A DNA stretch of 64,000 nt from Mesorhizobium huakuii (GCF_030160235.1 NZ_BSNY01000057.1:1-64000); one strand, 5' to 3'. Shown: positions 18,092-25,710, numbered from the stretch's first letter. Numbers and translations: made by a program. The notes: a model not told the origin generated them from the letters alone.

Positions 18092-18803
18092 CGACCTGGA
18101 AATAAGGCTTTCTGGCCTCTGGTTGTCGGGAGCGTGCCTCAACTGGCGCGTATGACAGCCGACACATAGGGATTTCGGGCGCGAAGCGAAAGCGGAATGT
18201 TCCACCGGCGGCTCGAAGGCAACTCTGTCTGGCGCTAAATTGGCTGCTGCTTAACTGATGGAACGAGTCTGGAACGAATCAGCGACGAATCGGCGACTCG
18301 CTCAGATTCAGCTTTTGTTCACGGCTACATATGGATTTTGTGACCGTGAGTCTCACCACATGCTGAATCGTCGAACTGGCCCGTTTTATGCTGGGTGAGC
18401 CTTGTCCTTAACTTTTGCCGGCAAATGAAAGAGGCAGCTCGACGGCTATCGCTCAAGATTATGAAATTGTTAATCTTTCTGATTTTTCCGTTAAGGCGCT
18501 GCAGGTGAATCCAGGCTATTAACGTTAACTTCCGCTCAAAGCCGGAACGAATCGGCGACAAATCAGCGCCGACGGTGTTTTCCCGTTTTGTTCCCTCAAT
18601 ATCTTGTGTTGTGAACAGCTTATCCACCGAGGATTCACAGGCTTGCCCACAGGGTTCGCACAGGCGGCGGCGCCGCCGTTAACCTTTGCGTGCCGGATTG
18701 GGGCATTGCGCCGCGGCGGGGCGTCCTGGGCTCCAGGCCTCAACTGAAAACGGACCGGTTTCCCGGTCCGTTCGTCGCGGGATATGAGCCGCCGTCAGAC
18801 GTC
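18092..18803. other. Non-coding region between the SUV3-like helicase and phbB; candidate origin-like or cell-cycle regulatory region
   Basis: There is no convincing gene in about 710 bp. GANTC (CcrM) sites occur at 18265, 18276, 18287, 18295, 18305, 18348, 18365, 18507, 18549 and 18632. TTAAC half-sites lie at 18251, 18408, 18519, 18525 and 18679. DnaA-box-like 9-mers lie at 18610-18618 (minus), 18620-18628 (8/9), 18631-18639 and 18643-18651. The stretch 18454-18495 is AT-rich. Such a combination is seen in alphaproteobacterial replication origins and cell-cycle promoters. The helicase promoter must also lie here. Confidence 0.4.
18276..18570 (+). repeat. Two copies of an 11-bp tandem repeat (GAATCRGCGAC)x2
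   Basis: Copy 1 is GAATCAGCGAC then GAATCGGCGAC (18276-18297). Copy 2 is GAATCGGCGAC then AAATCAGCGCC (18549-18570). Both are preceded by GGAAC. The 11-bp period places each unit on the same helix face, and three of the four units contain a GANTC site. Confidence 0.7.
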
Positions 18804-19529
18804 TCAGACGAAGTACTGGCCGCCATTGGCCGTGATGGTCGAGCCGGTGATGAAGCCGGCATCGTCGGAAGCGAGGAAGACGACGCAGCGCGCGATCTCT
18901 TCCGGCTCGCCGAGGCGGCCGACCGGGATCTGCGGCAGGATGCGCTCGTTGAGCACCTTCTCGTCGATGGCCTTGACCATCTCGGTGGCGATGTAGCCGG
19001 GGCAGATGACGTTGACGGTGATGCCCGCGCGAGCCCCCTCTTGAGCGAGCGCCTTCGAGAAGCCGATGTCGCCGGCCTTGGCGGCGGAATAATTGACCTG
19101 GCCGGCCTGGCCCTTCTGGCCGTTGATCGAGGAGATGGTGATGACGCGGCCGAACTTGCGGTCACGCATGCCGTTCCACAGCGGATGCGTCATGTTGAAG
19201 ACCCCGGACAGATTGGTGTCGATGACCTCTTTCCACTGGTCACGGGTGATCTTGTGGAACATAGCATCGCGGGTGATGCCGGCATTGTTGACCAGCACCG
19301 AGACCGGGCCGAGGTCTGCCTCGACCTGTCTGATGCCGGCGGCGCAAGCGTCATAGTCGGCGACCGACCATTTGTAGACCGGAATGCCGGTCTCGGCCTT
19401 GAACTTCGCCGCCGCCTCGTCGTTGCCGGCGTAGTTCGCGGCAACCGAATAGCCGGCGGTCTTCAAAGCGATCGAGATCGCCGCGCCGATGCCGCGCGAT
19501 CCGCCCGTGACGATTGCAACCTTGGTCAT
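18804..19529 (-). CDS. phbB: Acetoacetyl-CoA reductase
   Basis: The 241-residue short-chain dehydrogenase has the NADPH-binding loop TGGSRGIG near the N-terminus, the NNAGITRDAMF motif, the catalytic Ser in ITISSINGQKGQAGQ and Tyr/Lys in NYSAAKAGD. The sequence NGQKGQAGQVNYSAAKAG is characteristic of PhaB/PhbB. It reduces acetoacetyl-CoA to (R)-3-hydroxybutyryl-CoA, the second step of PHB synthesis. The start is the ATG preceded by AAGGGAGGACAC. It lies downstream of phbA on the same strand; an imperfect palindromic repeat fills the 124-bp gap. No PHB synthase gene is in the window. Confidence 0.94.
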   Translation of the reverse strand: MTKVAIVTGGSRGIGAAISIALKTAGYSVAANYAGNDEAAAKFKAETGIPVYKWSVADYDACAAGIRQVEADLGPVSVLVNNAGITRDAMFHKITRDQWKEVIDTNLSGVFNMTHPLWNGMRDRKFGRVITISSINGQKGQAGQVNYSAAKAGDIGFSKALAQEGARAGITVNVICPGYIATEMVKAIDEKVLNERILPQIPVGRLGEPEEIARCVVFLASDDAGFITGSTITANGGQYFV

Positions 19530-19554
19530 GTGTCCTCCCTTTGGTCGGAAGAGC

Positions 19555-19647
19555 GAGTAGGGAGTAGCCAATAGTGAGTAGGGATTTGATCTCCCGCCAC
19601 GCTGAAGCCATTCTTCCCTATTCGCTACTCCCTATTCACTATTCACT
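19555..19647. repeat. Imperfect inverted repeat built of 7-8 bp GGGAGTAG-like words, between phbA and phbB
   Basis: The left arm (19555-19584, GAGTAGGGAGTAG...) is complementary to the right arm (19615-19644, ...CTACTCCCTATTC) except for a 7-nt bulge and two transitions. The arms contain repeated words such as GAGTAGGGA and TCCCTATTC. A related element lies at 47432-47515. Such mosaics are common between rhizobial genes; here one sits inside the phbAB transcript. Confidence 0.75.
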
Positions 19648-19653
19648 TCTTTT

Positions 19654-20838
19654 TCAGAGCGCTTCCACGCACATGGCGACGCCCATGCCGCCGCCGATGC
19701 ACAGCGTGGCGAGGCCCTTCTTGGCGCCGCGACGGCGCATCTCGAAGACCAGCGTGTTGAAGACACGGGCGCCCGAGGCGCCGATCGGATGGCCGATGGC
19801 GATGGCGCCGCCATTGACGTTGACGATCGAGGGATCCCAGCCCATGCCCTTGTTGACGGCGCAGGCCTGCGCGGCGAAAGCCTCGTTGGCCTCGACAAGA
19901 TCGAGATCGCCGACCGACCAGCCGGCCCTTTCCAGCGCTCGCTTCGAGGCCGGGATCGGGCCGGTGCCCATGATCGCCGGGTCGACGCCGGCGGTTGCCC
20001 AGGACGCGATGCGCGCCAGCGGGGTGATGCCACGCCTTGCGGCCTCCGCTTCGCTCATCAGCAGTGCGCCGGCCGCACCGTCGTTGATGCCGGAGGCGTT
20101 GGCGGCGGTCACAGTGCCGTCCTTGTCGAAGGCCGGCTTCAGCTTGGTCATGGCGTCGAGCGTGGCGCCATGACGGATGTATTCGTCCTGGTCGACGACC
20201 GTGTCGCCCTTCTTGCCCTTGATGGTGAAGGCGACGATTTCGTCCTTGAACTTGCCGGCCTTCTGCGCGGCCTCGGCCTTGTTCTGCGAGGCCAGCGCGA
20301 ACTGGTCCTGGTCGTCACGGGTGATCTGGAACTGGCGGGCGACGTTTTCGGCGGTGTTGCCCATGTGGTAGCCGTTGAAGGCGTCCCACAGGCCGTCCTT
20401 GATCATGGTGTCGATCATCTTGTAGTCGCCCATCCTGACGCCGGCGCGCAGGTGCTCGGCGTGTGGCGACAGCGACATCGATTCCTGTCCCCCGGCAATG
20501 ATCACCTTGGCGTCGCCGGTGGCGATCTGCTGCATGCCGAGCGCGATGGCGCGCAGGCCCGAGCCGCAAACCTGGTTGAGGCCCCAGGCGGTGGTCTCCT
20601 TGGGCAGGCCGGCGATGATCGAGGCCTGGCGGGCCGGGTTCTGTCCCTGGGCCGCGGTCAGCACCTGGCCGAGGATGACCTCGTCGACCTCGGCTGCCTC
20701 GACACCCGTGCGCGACAAGAGTTCCCTGATGACGACAGCACCGAGCTCATGCGCCGGCGTGGCCGCGAAGGCGCCGTTGAAGGAGCCGACGGCCGTGCGC
20801 GCGGCACTGGCGACAACGATGGAATTGGCAGAGGACAT
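19654..20838 (-). CDS. phbA: Acetyl-CoA acetyltransferase (beta-ketothiolase)
   Basis: The 394-residue thiolase has the acyl-binding cysteine in [14 protein letters not shown], the motif [10 protein letters not shown] with the catalytic His, and the C-terminal cysteine in [10 protein letters not shown]. It condenses two acetyl-CoA to acetoacetyl-CoA, the first step of PHB synthesis, and can run in reverse. Its length is normal for PhaA. I start it at the ATG of [14 protein letters not shown], since the upstream extension is not thiolase-like. It is the first gene of a phbA-phbB unit on the minus strand. It is divergent from phaR, with PhaR-like boxes between. Confidence 0.95.
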   Translation of the reverse strand: MSSANSIVVASAARTAVGSFNGAFAATPAHELGAVVIRELLSRTGVEAAEVDEVILGQVLTAAQGQNPARQASIIAGLPKETTAWGLNQVCGSGLRAIALGMQQIATGDAKVIIAGGQESMSLSPHAEHLRAGVRMGDYKMIDTMIKDGLWDAFNGYHMGNTAENVARQFQITRDDQDQFALASQNKAEAAQKAGKFKDEIVAFTIKGKKGDTVVDQDEYIRHGATLDAMTKLKPAFDKDGTVTAANASGINDGAAGALLMSEAEAARRGITPLARIASWATAGVDPAIMGTGPIPASKRALERAGWSVGDLDLVEANEAFAAQACAVNKGMGWDPSIVNVNGGAIAIGHPIGASGARVFNTLVFEMRRRGAKKGLATLCIGGGMGVAMCVEAL

Positions 20839-21140
20839 TTTCTTCTCCAGACTTCGAGCTGTCATGTTTTTAGGCATTGTTGGCGACTTTTCTTGCCCTT
20901 TCCATGACCCAAGTCAAACCGGAAATCGGCATGGCGCCCATGCACGCCAAGCAGGTCGCGCGCCGCCGTGCCGACGGGCCGGCCGCTGCTGCGCAGCATA
21001 TTTCGCCTGCTATGCAGCATTATATGATCCCGCACTGCACAAACTGCTTGGAATTATGAGGCTTTTGCGCATATCCTCAAAAAGGGCGCAATCGTTACCG
21101 GCTGCTTACTCAGGCGCGCCGGTGTCCGGGGAGGATGCAG
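20839..21140. other. Divergent promoter region of phbA and phaR
   Basis: This 302-bp region contains no gene. Its right half carries two CTGC-N3-GCAG palindromes (annotated separately) and a further GCACTGCA half-site near 21032-21039, then the phaR ribosome-binding site GGGGAGG at 21128-21134. The left half should hold the phbA promoter. Confidence 0.6.
20986..21017. promoter_or_regulatory. Two probable PhaR operator boxes upstream of phaR
   Basis: CTGCTGCGCAG (20986-20996) lies inside the perfect palindrome TGCTGCGCAGCA, and CTGCTATGCAG lies at 21007-21017. Both match CTGC-N3-GCAG, the form I recall for PhaR of Rhodobacter. Start-to-start spacing is 21 bp (two turns), so two dimers could bind the same face. 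They lie in the phbA/phaR divergent region and suggest autoregulation and possibly phbA control. Confidence 0.7.
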
Positions 21141-21752
21141 ATGGCCGCAAAAGACGACCCGATCATTATCAAGAAATACGCCAATCGCCGCCTCTATAAT
21201 ACGGGGACGAGCACCTATGTGACGCTCGAGGACCTGGCCGAGATGGTCAAGAAGGGCGAGGAGTTCACCGTCCAGGACGCCAAGACCGGCGACGACATCA
21301 CGCATCCGGTGCTGACCCAGATCATTTTCGAACTGGAGAACAAGGATGGGCAGAACATGCTGCCGATCCCGTTCCTGCGCCAGTTGATCGCCTTTTACGG
21401 CGACCAGATGCAGATGATCGTGCCGAGCTTCCTCGAACAGTCGATGATCGCCTTCTCCAAGGAGCAGGAGCGCTTTCGCGAGCAGATGAAGGGCGCCATC
21501 GGCAAGTCGCCGCTCGATGTGATGAAGATGGCGACGCCGATCAAGGCGCTGGAAGAGCAGACCCGCCGCAACATGGAAATGTTCCAGAACGCGATGCGGC
21601 TGTTCACGCCTTTCCCGCCCGCGGGCTCGGCGCCGGCCGCTGCCCCCGCTGAACCGGCCAGGAAGGACGCGCCGCCGGAGAAGTCCGACGATCTGCAGCA
21701 GCTGAAGGACCAGATCGCGGCCATGCAGCGCAAGCTCGACACGATGTCGTGA
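21141..21752 (+). CDS. phaR: Polyhydroxyalkanoate synthesis repressor PhaR
   Basis: The 203-residue protein has the PHA accumulation regulator DNA-binding domain at the N-terminus (IIIKKYANRRLYNTGTSTYVTLEDLAEMVKKGEEF split over conserved strands). A PHB_acc domain follows (ITHPVLTQIIFELENKDGQ, LPIPFLRQLIAFYGDQMQ). The C-terminus is a Pro/Ala linker with a short coiled coil. PhaR binds PHB granules and releases its operators when polymer accumulates. I prefer ATG 21141 because GGGGAGG ends six bases before it; ATG 21135 would have no spacing. It is divergent from phbA and convergent with the rhodanese gene (23-bp gap). Confidence 0.93.
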   Translation: MAAKDDPIIIKKYANRRLYNTGTSTYVTLEDLAEMVKKGEEFTVQDAKTGDDITHPVLTQIIFELENKDGQNMLPIPFLRQLIAFYGDQMQMIVPSFLEQSMIAFSKEQERFREQMKGAIGKSPLDVMKMATPIKALEEQTRRNMEMFQNAMRLFTPFPPAGSAPAAAPAEPARKDAPPEKSDDLQQLKDQIAAMQRKLDTMS

Positions 21753-21775
21753 GCCGGCCAGCCGGCAAGGCCAAA

Positions 21776-22195
21776 TCATGCTTGTAGAACACCAGGCTCC
21801 TTGCCCGAGGCGAAAGGAAGCTCTTCGTCCTGCCAGCCTGAAATGCCGCCGATCATGATCTTGACCGGCAGGCCGAAGCCGGCCAGTTTGAAGGCCGCAC
21901 GGTCGGCGCCATTGCAATGCGGCCCGGCGCAATAGACAACGAACAGCGTGCCTGCCGGCCATTGCGCCATCCGCTCGGCCGATATCTCGCGGTGCGGCAG
22001 GTGCAACGCGCCCGGCACATGGCGGCGCTCATAGGCATCAGGCGAACCGACCACATGCAGAAGCACGAAGTCCGGCTCTCCGCCGCGCAGTGCTGCTGCA
22101 ACGTCCGAACAGTCGGTCTCGACGGAAAGCCGGCGCAGGAAATGGTCGCGGGCAATCTCCGGCGCTGCCGCTGGAATGTCTGTCACATAGCTCAT
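21776..22195 (-). CDS. Rhodanese-like domain protein
   Basis: The 139-residue single-domain rhodanese has the family strand-turn pattern DFVLLHVVGSPDAYERRHVPGALHLPH and the active-site cysteine in VVYCAGPHCNGADRA. The C-terminal GGISGWQDEELP is also typical. Such small cytosolic proteins move sulfane sulfur; the donor and acceptor are unknown. The gene is divergent from ftrA. FtrA-type regulators are often found beside a rhodanese gene, so it is probably the regulator's target. The first of three dyads lies 8 nt upstream of the ATG, so a bound repressor or hairpin there could affect its initiation. Confidence 0.88.
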   Translation of the reverse strand: MSYVTDIPAAAPEIARDHFLRRLSVETDCSDVAAALRGGEPDFVLLHVVGSPDAYERRHVPGALHLPHREISAERMAQWPAGTLFVVYCAGPHCNGADRAAFKLAGFGLPVKIMIGGISGWQDEELPFASGKEPGVLQA

Positions 22196-22202
22196 CAAGG
22201 GT

Positions 22203-22267
22203 CTCCATCACTGATGGAGCTGGCCTCCATCATTTTCGGATGGAGCTGGTCTCCATCGCTGATGGAG
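22203..22267. promoter_or_regulatory. Three evenly spaced CTCCATC-N3..7-GATGGAG dyads in the rhodanese/ftrA gap
   Basis: The dyads are at 22203-22219 (CTCCATCACTGATGGAG), 22225-22245 (7-nt centre) and 22251-22267 (3-nt centre). Their centres are 22211, 22235 and 22259, spaced exactly 24 bp. They lie between the two divergent start codons. FtrA is the likeliest ligand, but this is inference. The half-sites also alternate, so GATGGAG-N5-CTCCATC dyads can be read between them. Confidence 0.75.
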
Positions 22268-22329
22268 TTGAGGTAGCGCACCGCGCCGGCCGATTGCAGC
22301 TGGCAGCTTTGCCATATATCGTCAAGATC

Positions 22330-23313
22330 ATGCCAAATATGCCTCTTGCCAACCCATTGGTCGTTGCAGTCGCCTATGACGGGCTGTGCACGTTCGAGTT
22401 TGGCGTGGCGGCCGAGATGTTCGCCTTGCCCAGACCTGAGATGGGTGCGGATTGGTACCGTTTTGCCGTCGCCGGCATCGATGCCGGCGAAATGCGTGCG
22501 ATGGGCGGCGTGCGCATCGTCGTCGATGGCGGACCCGATCTGATCGGCGAGGCCGGCACGGTGATCGTGCCGGGATGGCGCGGTGTGGACTGTCCGGTGC
22601 CGCCATTGCTGATCGAGGCGCTTCAGATGGCCAATGAGCGGGGCGCACGCATCCTGTCCATCTGCTCTGGCGTCTTCGTGCTTGCCGCGGCCGGCCTGCT
22701 GTCAGGCAAGAAGGCAACCACGCATTGGCGCTACAGCAATAGGCTGAGGGAGATGTATCCCGACATCACCGTGGTCCCTGACGTTTTGTACATCGATGAG
22801 GGGAATGTGCTGACATCGGCCGGCAGCGCGGCGGGCATAGACCTGTGCCTGCATCTGGTGCGGCGCGACTTCGGCACCAAGGCGGCCAATATGGTGGCGC
22901 GCCGGCTGGTCGTGCCGCCTCACCGAGACGGCGGCCAGGCGCAGTATGTCGAAAGTTCCGTTCCCGAACCGCACGAACGCAGCCGGCTGGGGCCGTTGAT
23001 CGACAGAATGCGCGCGGATATTGCCGCCGACTATCCCGTTGCCGCCCTTGCCGATCTGGCCGGAATGAGCGAGCGGACATTTCTGCGCCGGTTCGCGGCG
23101 GCAACCGGGGTCACGCCGGCGCGATGGCTGCTTTCGGAGCGGCTTTCGCGGGCGCGCACTCTGCTGGAAGACACGAGCATGCCGATCGAGCGGATTGCCG
23201 AGACCGCCGGCTTTGGCACGGCGGCGACGCTGCGGCATCACTTCCGCAAGCAATTCGTCACGACGCCCGCCGCCTACCGGGCGCGGTTCGGGACCAATGC
23301 CAATTCCGGCTGA
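22330..23313 (+). CDS. ftrA: GlxA/FtrA family transcriptional regulator (DJ-1/PfpI plus AraC HTH)
   Basis: The 327-residue protein has two domains. The N-terminal DJ-1/PfpI-like domain (LVVAVAYDGLCTFEFGVAAEMF; ICSGVFVLAAAGLL) senses a ligand. The C-terminal AraC-type double HTH has AALADLAGMSERTFLRRFAAATGVTPARWL and IERIAETAGFGTAATLRHHFRKQF. The cysteine in CSGVF aligns with the DJ-1 nucleophile elbow, though GlxA regulators are usually not enzymes. I use ATG 22330; the open frame upstream crosses the operator region. It is divergent from the rhodanese gene, which it likely controls through the triple dyad. The inducer is unknown. Confidence 0.88.
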   Translation: MPNMPLANPLVVAVAYDGLCTFEFGVAAEMFALPRPEMGADWYRFAVAGIDAGEMRAMGGVRIVVDGGPDLIGEAGTVIVPGWRGVDCPVPPLLIEALQMANERGARILSICSGVFVLAAAGLLSGKKATTHWRYSNRLREMYPDITVVPDVLYIDEGNVLTSAGSAAGIDLCLHLVRRDFGTKAANMVARRLVVPPHRDGGQAQYVESSVPEPHERSRLGPLIDRMRADIAADYPVAALADLAGMSERTFLRRFAAATGVTPARWLLSERLSRARTLLEDTSMPIERIAETAGFGTAATLRHHFRKQFVTTPAAYRARFGTNANSG

Positions 23314-23328
23314 CGACTTCGCACGCCG

Positions 23329-24471
23329 TCAGGGCAACAGTCCCTCATAGCGGCCGCGCGGCCGGATGATGCTGCCGCTGACGATCTGTTCGACCATATG
23401 CGCGGCCCAGCCGATGCTGCGTCCAAGCGCGAACAGCTGGAACGGCGCGTCGCGCGGCAAGCCGAGGCTGCGCGTCAGCACGGCCAGGGCAAAATCGATA
23501 TTCGGTTGGGCCCCGGTCGCGGCAATGGCGGCGGTTTCCAACGACCGCAAGGTCTCGTCGGTATTGCCGATGGCCGACAGAAGCGCCGTGGCCCGGGGAT
23601 CTCCCTCGGGATAGAGTTGGTGGCCGAACCCCGGCAGCGGCCGGTCATGGCCGAGCCAGCGCCGGATCGCGGCCTCGGCGCCATGCCGCGCCGCATCTTC
23701 AGCAAGCTGCATCACCGCTTCCCCGGCACCGCCATGGCGCGGACCGGACAGTGTCGCCAGGCCGGCCAGCAGGCAAGCAGCGGGTGAGGCGCCGGTGGAA
23801 GCCGCGACGCGGGCCGCGAAGGTCGATGCATTCAGCTCGTGATCGGCGAGCAGCACCAGAGCGCGCCGGATCGCATCGGCGCCGCCCTCATCGACCGACC
23901 AGCCCCGCGCCAATCGCCGATGCACCGGATCCGGCCCTGCCTCGGCACCGAGGGCGCCGGCCAGCACGCCGATCGCGCGCGCGGCGTCGGCACATAGCGA
24001 GGCGGCGCTGCGGCCAAGCGAAGGCCGAGCCTGGCCGGCAAGCAAGGCAAGCTGCGCGAAGGCCGGGGCTCGGCCGGACTGGCGCGGCGCATCCGGCAGC
24101 GGCGTTTCGAAACGGACAGGTTCAGACACGCCCCAAAGCACGGCGGCAGTCTCTTCAAGCGTGGCATTGTCGGACAGCACGGCGGCGTCCCGGCCCCGAT
24201 AGATGAGGTGACCGTGCCAGACGGTCGAAATCGCCGTTGCGATCGACGGCTCGCCCCAGGCAATCGCGCTTTCGGCGATGGCCGAGGGGCTGCGTCCGCG
24301 CGCCCGGCGTGTTGCCAGCGCCGCGATGTCGTCGGCGCGATACTGGCTTCGGCGTGGATCGGCGCGGTCGGGGCGCATGCCGATGCGCCCGCGGCTGACA
24401 TAGGCGTAGAGCGTCTGCGGCCGCACGTTGAGCCTTTCCAATGCCTCTTCCCGCGACAGCCATTCCGACAT
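23329..24471 (-). CDS. Citrate synthase-like protein with N-terminal helix-turn-helix domain
   Basis: The 380-residue protein begins with a MerR/excisionase-like HTH (WLSREEALERLNVRPQTLYAYVSRGRIG, residues 4-31). A citrate synthase fold follows, with the catalytic histidines in DHELNAST and GFGHQLYPEGDPRA and the aspartate region PNIDFALAVL. GGAGEAV and IIRPRGRY are also family features. Active-site residues look intact, so it could be a (methyl)citrate synthase, but fusion to DNA-binding is unusual for a metabolic enzyme. It is divergent from a second citrate synthase paralogue, with ATTGAT repeats between them. A regulatory role sensing acyl-CoA or oxaloacetate is possible. Confidence 0.85.
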   Translation of the reverse strand: MSEWLSREEALERLNVRPQTLYAYVSRGRIGMRPDRADPRRSQYRADDIAALATRRARGRSPSAIAESAIAWGEPSIATAISTVWHGHLIYRGRDAAVLSDNATLEETAAVLWGVSEPVRFETPLPDAPRQSGRAPAFAQLALLAGQARPSLGRSAASLCADAARAIGVLAGALGAEAGPDPVHRRLARGWSVDEGGADAIRRALVLLADHELNASTFAARVAASTGASPAACLLAGLATLSGPRHGGAGEAVMQLAEDAARHGAEAAIRRWLGHDRPLPGFGHQLYPEGDPRATALLSAIGNTDETLRSLETAAIAATGAQPNIDFALAVLTRSLGLPRDAPFQLFALGRSIGWAAHMVEQIVSGSIIRPRGRYEGLLP

Positions 24472-24484
24472 CTTCGACTCTGAT

Positions 24485-24509
24485 ATTGATTGTATTGATC
24501 AAGATTGAT
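24485..24509. promoter_or_regulatory. Three ATTGAT direct repeats between the divergent citrate synthase genes
   Basis: ATTGAT occurs at 24485-24490, 24494-24499 and 24504-24509, spaced 9 and 10 bp, in an AT-rich patch just upstream of the HTH-citrate synthase ATG (24471). Helical phasing suggests a binding site, possibly for the HTH domain encoded next to it. It could equally be part of the promoter. Confidence 0.45.
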
Positions 24510-24564
24510 GGCAGCGTTGTCCAGCCTTATCTCCGATCCGGAAAAGCTTCAAGGAGACAAGGCT

Positions 24565-25653
24565 ATGGCGAATGGACTCGATGAAGTGGTGGCGGCCGAA
24601 ACCGTTCTGTCCGACGTGGACGGTCTGGGCGGCCGCCTGACGATCCGTGGTCATTCGCTGGCGGAACTGGCCGGACGATGGAGCTTTCCGCAGGTCGTCC
24701 GGCTGTTGCTCGACGGTTTCTTCGAGGATCTGCCTGGCGATACCGAACTGGCGGCGCAACTGGGTGAGGCGCGTGTCGAGGTGTTCGAGCGGACCCTGCC
24801 TTCGCTGTCGCTGCTGGCGCCACACGAAATCTACAGCGCCATGCGCGCCGGCATGGCTCTGCTGCCAGACGGCGAAACGCTGGCGGACGCGCTGCGGCTG
24901 ATCGCGGCGCCCGCCGTGCTGACGCCTGCCTTGCTGCGCCTGCGGCGCGGCGAGCAGCCAGTCGCGCCGGATGGCAAGGCCGACCATGCCACCGACATGT
25001 TGCGCATGCTCCGGGGCTCCGTTCCGTCGCCGGCATTGGCAAAAGCGCTCGACACCTATCTGGTGACCGTCTGTGACCACGGCCTCAACGCCTCGACCTT
25101 CGCCACGCGCGTCGTCGCTTCGACATTGGCCGGCCTGACCTCGTCGGTGCTGGCCGGGCTGGGCGCGCTCAAGGGGCCGCTGCATGGCGGCGCGCCCGGC
25201 CCGGTGATCGAGATGCTTGACGCGATCGAGGCGCATGGCGATGCGGCCGGGTGGCTGCGCAACGAGATCGCGCAAGGCAGGCGGATCATGGGGTTCGGCC
25301 ACCGCATCTACCGCGTGCGCGATCCGCGCGCCGATGTGCTGAAAGCAGTCGTGCGGCAGCTTGGCGGCGAGGGCGAGACCGGCCGCCGGCTGGTTTTCGC
25401 CGAGGAGGTCGAAAAGACGGCGCTCGAGGTGCTGCGGATCGCCAAGCCGCAGCGCTCGCTGCAGACCAATGTCGAATTCTACACCGCGCTGGTGCTGGAG
25501 GCGGCGGGCTTCCCGCCACAGGCCTTCAGCAATGTCTTTGCCGCCGGACGCGTTGCCGGCTGGATCGCGCATGCGCGCGAGCAGCAGACGACCGGGCGGC
25601 TGATCCGTCCGCAATCGCGCTATGTCGGCCCGGTGCCCGATCTGGTTGCCTAG
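24565..25653 (+). CDS. Citrate synthase / 2-methylcitrate synthase family protein
   Basis: The 362-residue protein has the family motifs: catalytic His in DHGLNASTFATRVVAST, GALKGPLHGGAPG, the second His in MGFGHRIYRVRDPRAD, the aspartate-equivalent region QTNVEFYTALVLEAAG, and the C-terminal RLIRPQSRYVG. It condenses an acyl-CoA with an alpha-keto acid such as oxaloacetate. Short length and a GFGHRIY motif are common to secondary citrate/methylcitrate synthases. The ATG follows AAGGAG by 9 nt. It is divergent from the HTH-bearing paralogue and ends at a terminator. No prpB/prpD genes are nearby, so the substrate is not settled. Confidence 0.88.
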   Translation: MANGLDEVVAAETVLSDVDGLGGRLTIRGHSLAELAGRWSFPQVVRLLLDGFFEDLPGDTELAAQLGEARVEVFERTLPSLSLLAPHEIYSAMRAGMALLPDGETLADALRLIAAPAVLTPALLRLRRGEQPVAPDGKADHATDMLRMLRGSVPSPALAKALDTYLVTVCDHGLNASTFATRVVASTLAGLTSSVLAGLGALKGPLHGGAPGPVIEMLDAIEAHGDAAGWLRNEIAQGRRIMGFGHRIYRVRDPRADVLKAVVRQLGGEGETGRRLVFAEEVEKTALEVLRIAKPQRSLQTNVEFYTALVLEAAGFPPQAFSNVFAAGRVAGWIAHAREQQTTGRLIRPQSRYVGPVPDLVA

Positions 25654-25678
25654 CCTCCCATCTGTTCCAAAGGAGACA

Positions 25679-25710
25679 GCCTCTCCGCTTCAAGCGGAGG
25701 GGCTTTCTTC
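25679..25710 (+). terminator. Rho-independent terminator after the citrate synthase gene
   Basis: The stem GCCTCTCCGCT / AGCGGAGGGGC closes a 3-nt loop (TCA) and is followed by TTTCTTC. It lies 26 nt after the stop codon. Confidence 0.8.

Noticed and set aside
14162-18169. Long plus-strand frames (720 and 564 codons) across the helicase
   Set aside because: Shadows of the SUV3-like gene; no motif in them, and the low-complexity tail inflates frame length.
18325-18627. Minus-strand 100-codon frame in the helicase-phbB gap
   Set aside because: GTG start, no recognisable domain, and it overlaps the regulatory site cluster; more likely chance.
18610-18651. Calling the DnaA-box-like cluster a confirmed oriC
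   Set aside because: Only one box is 8/9, the usual oriC neighbours are absent, and GC skew cannot be computed here; kept as a hypothesis only.
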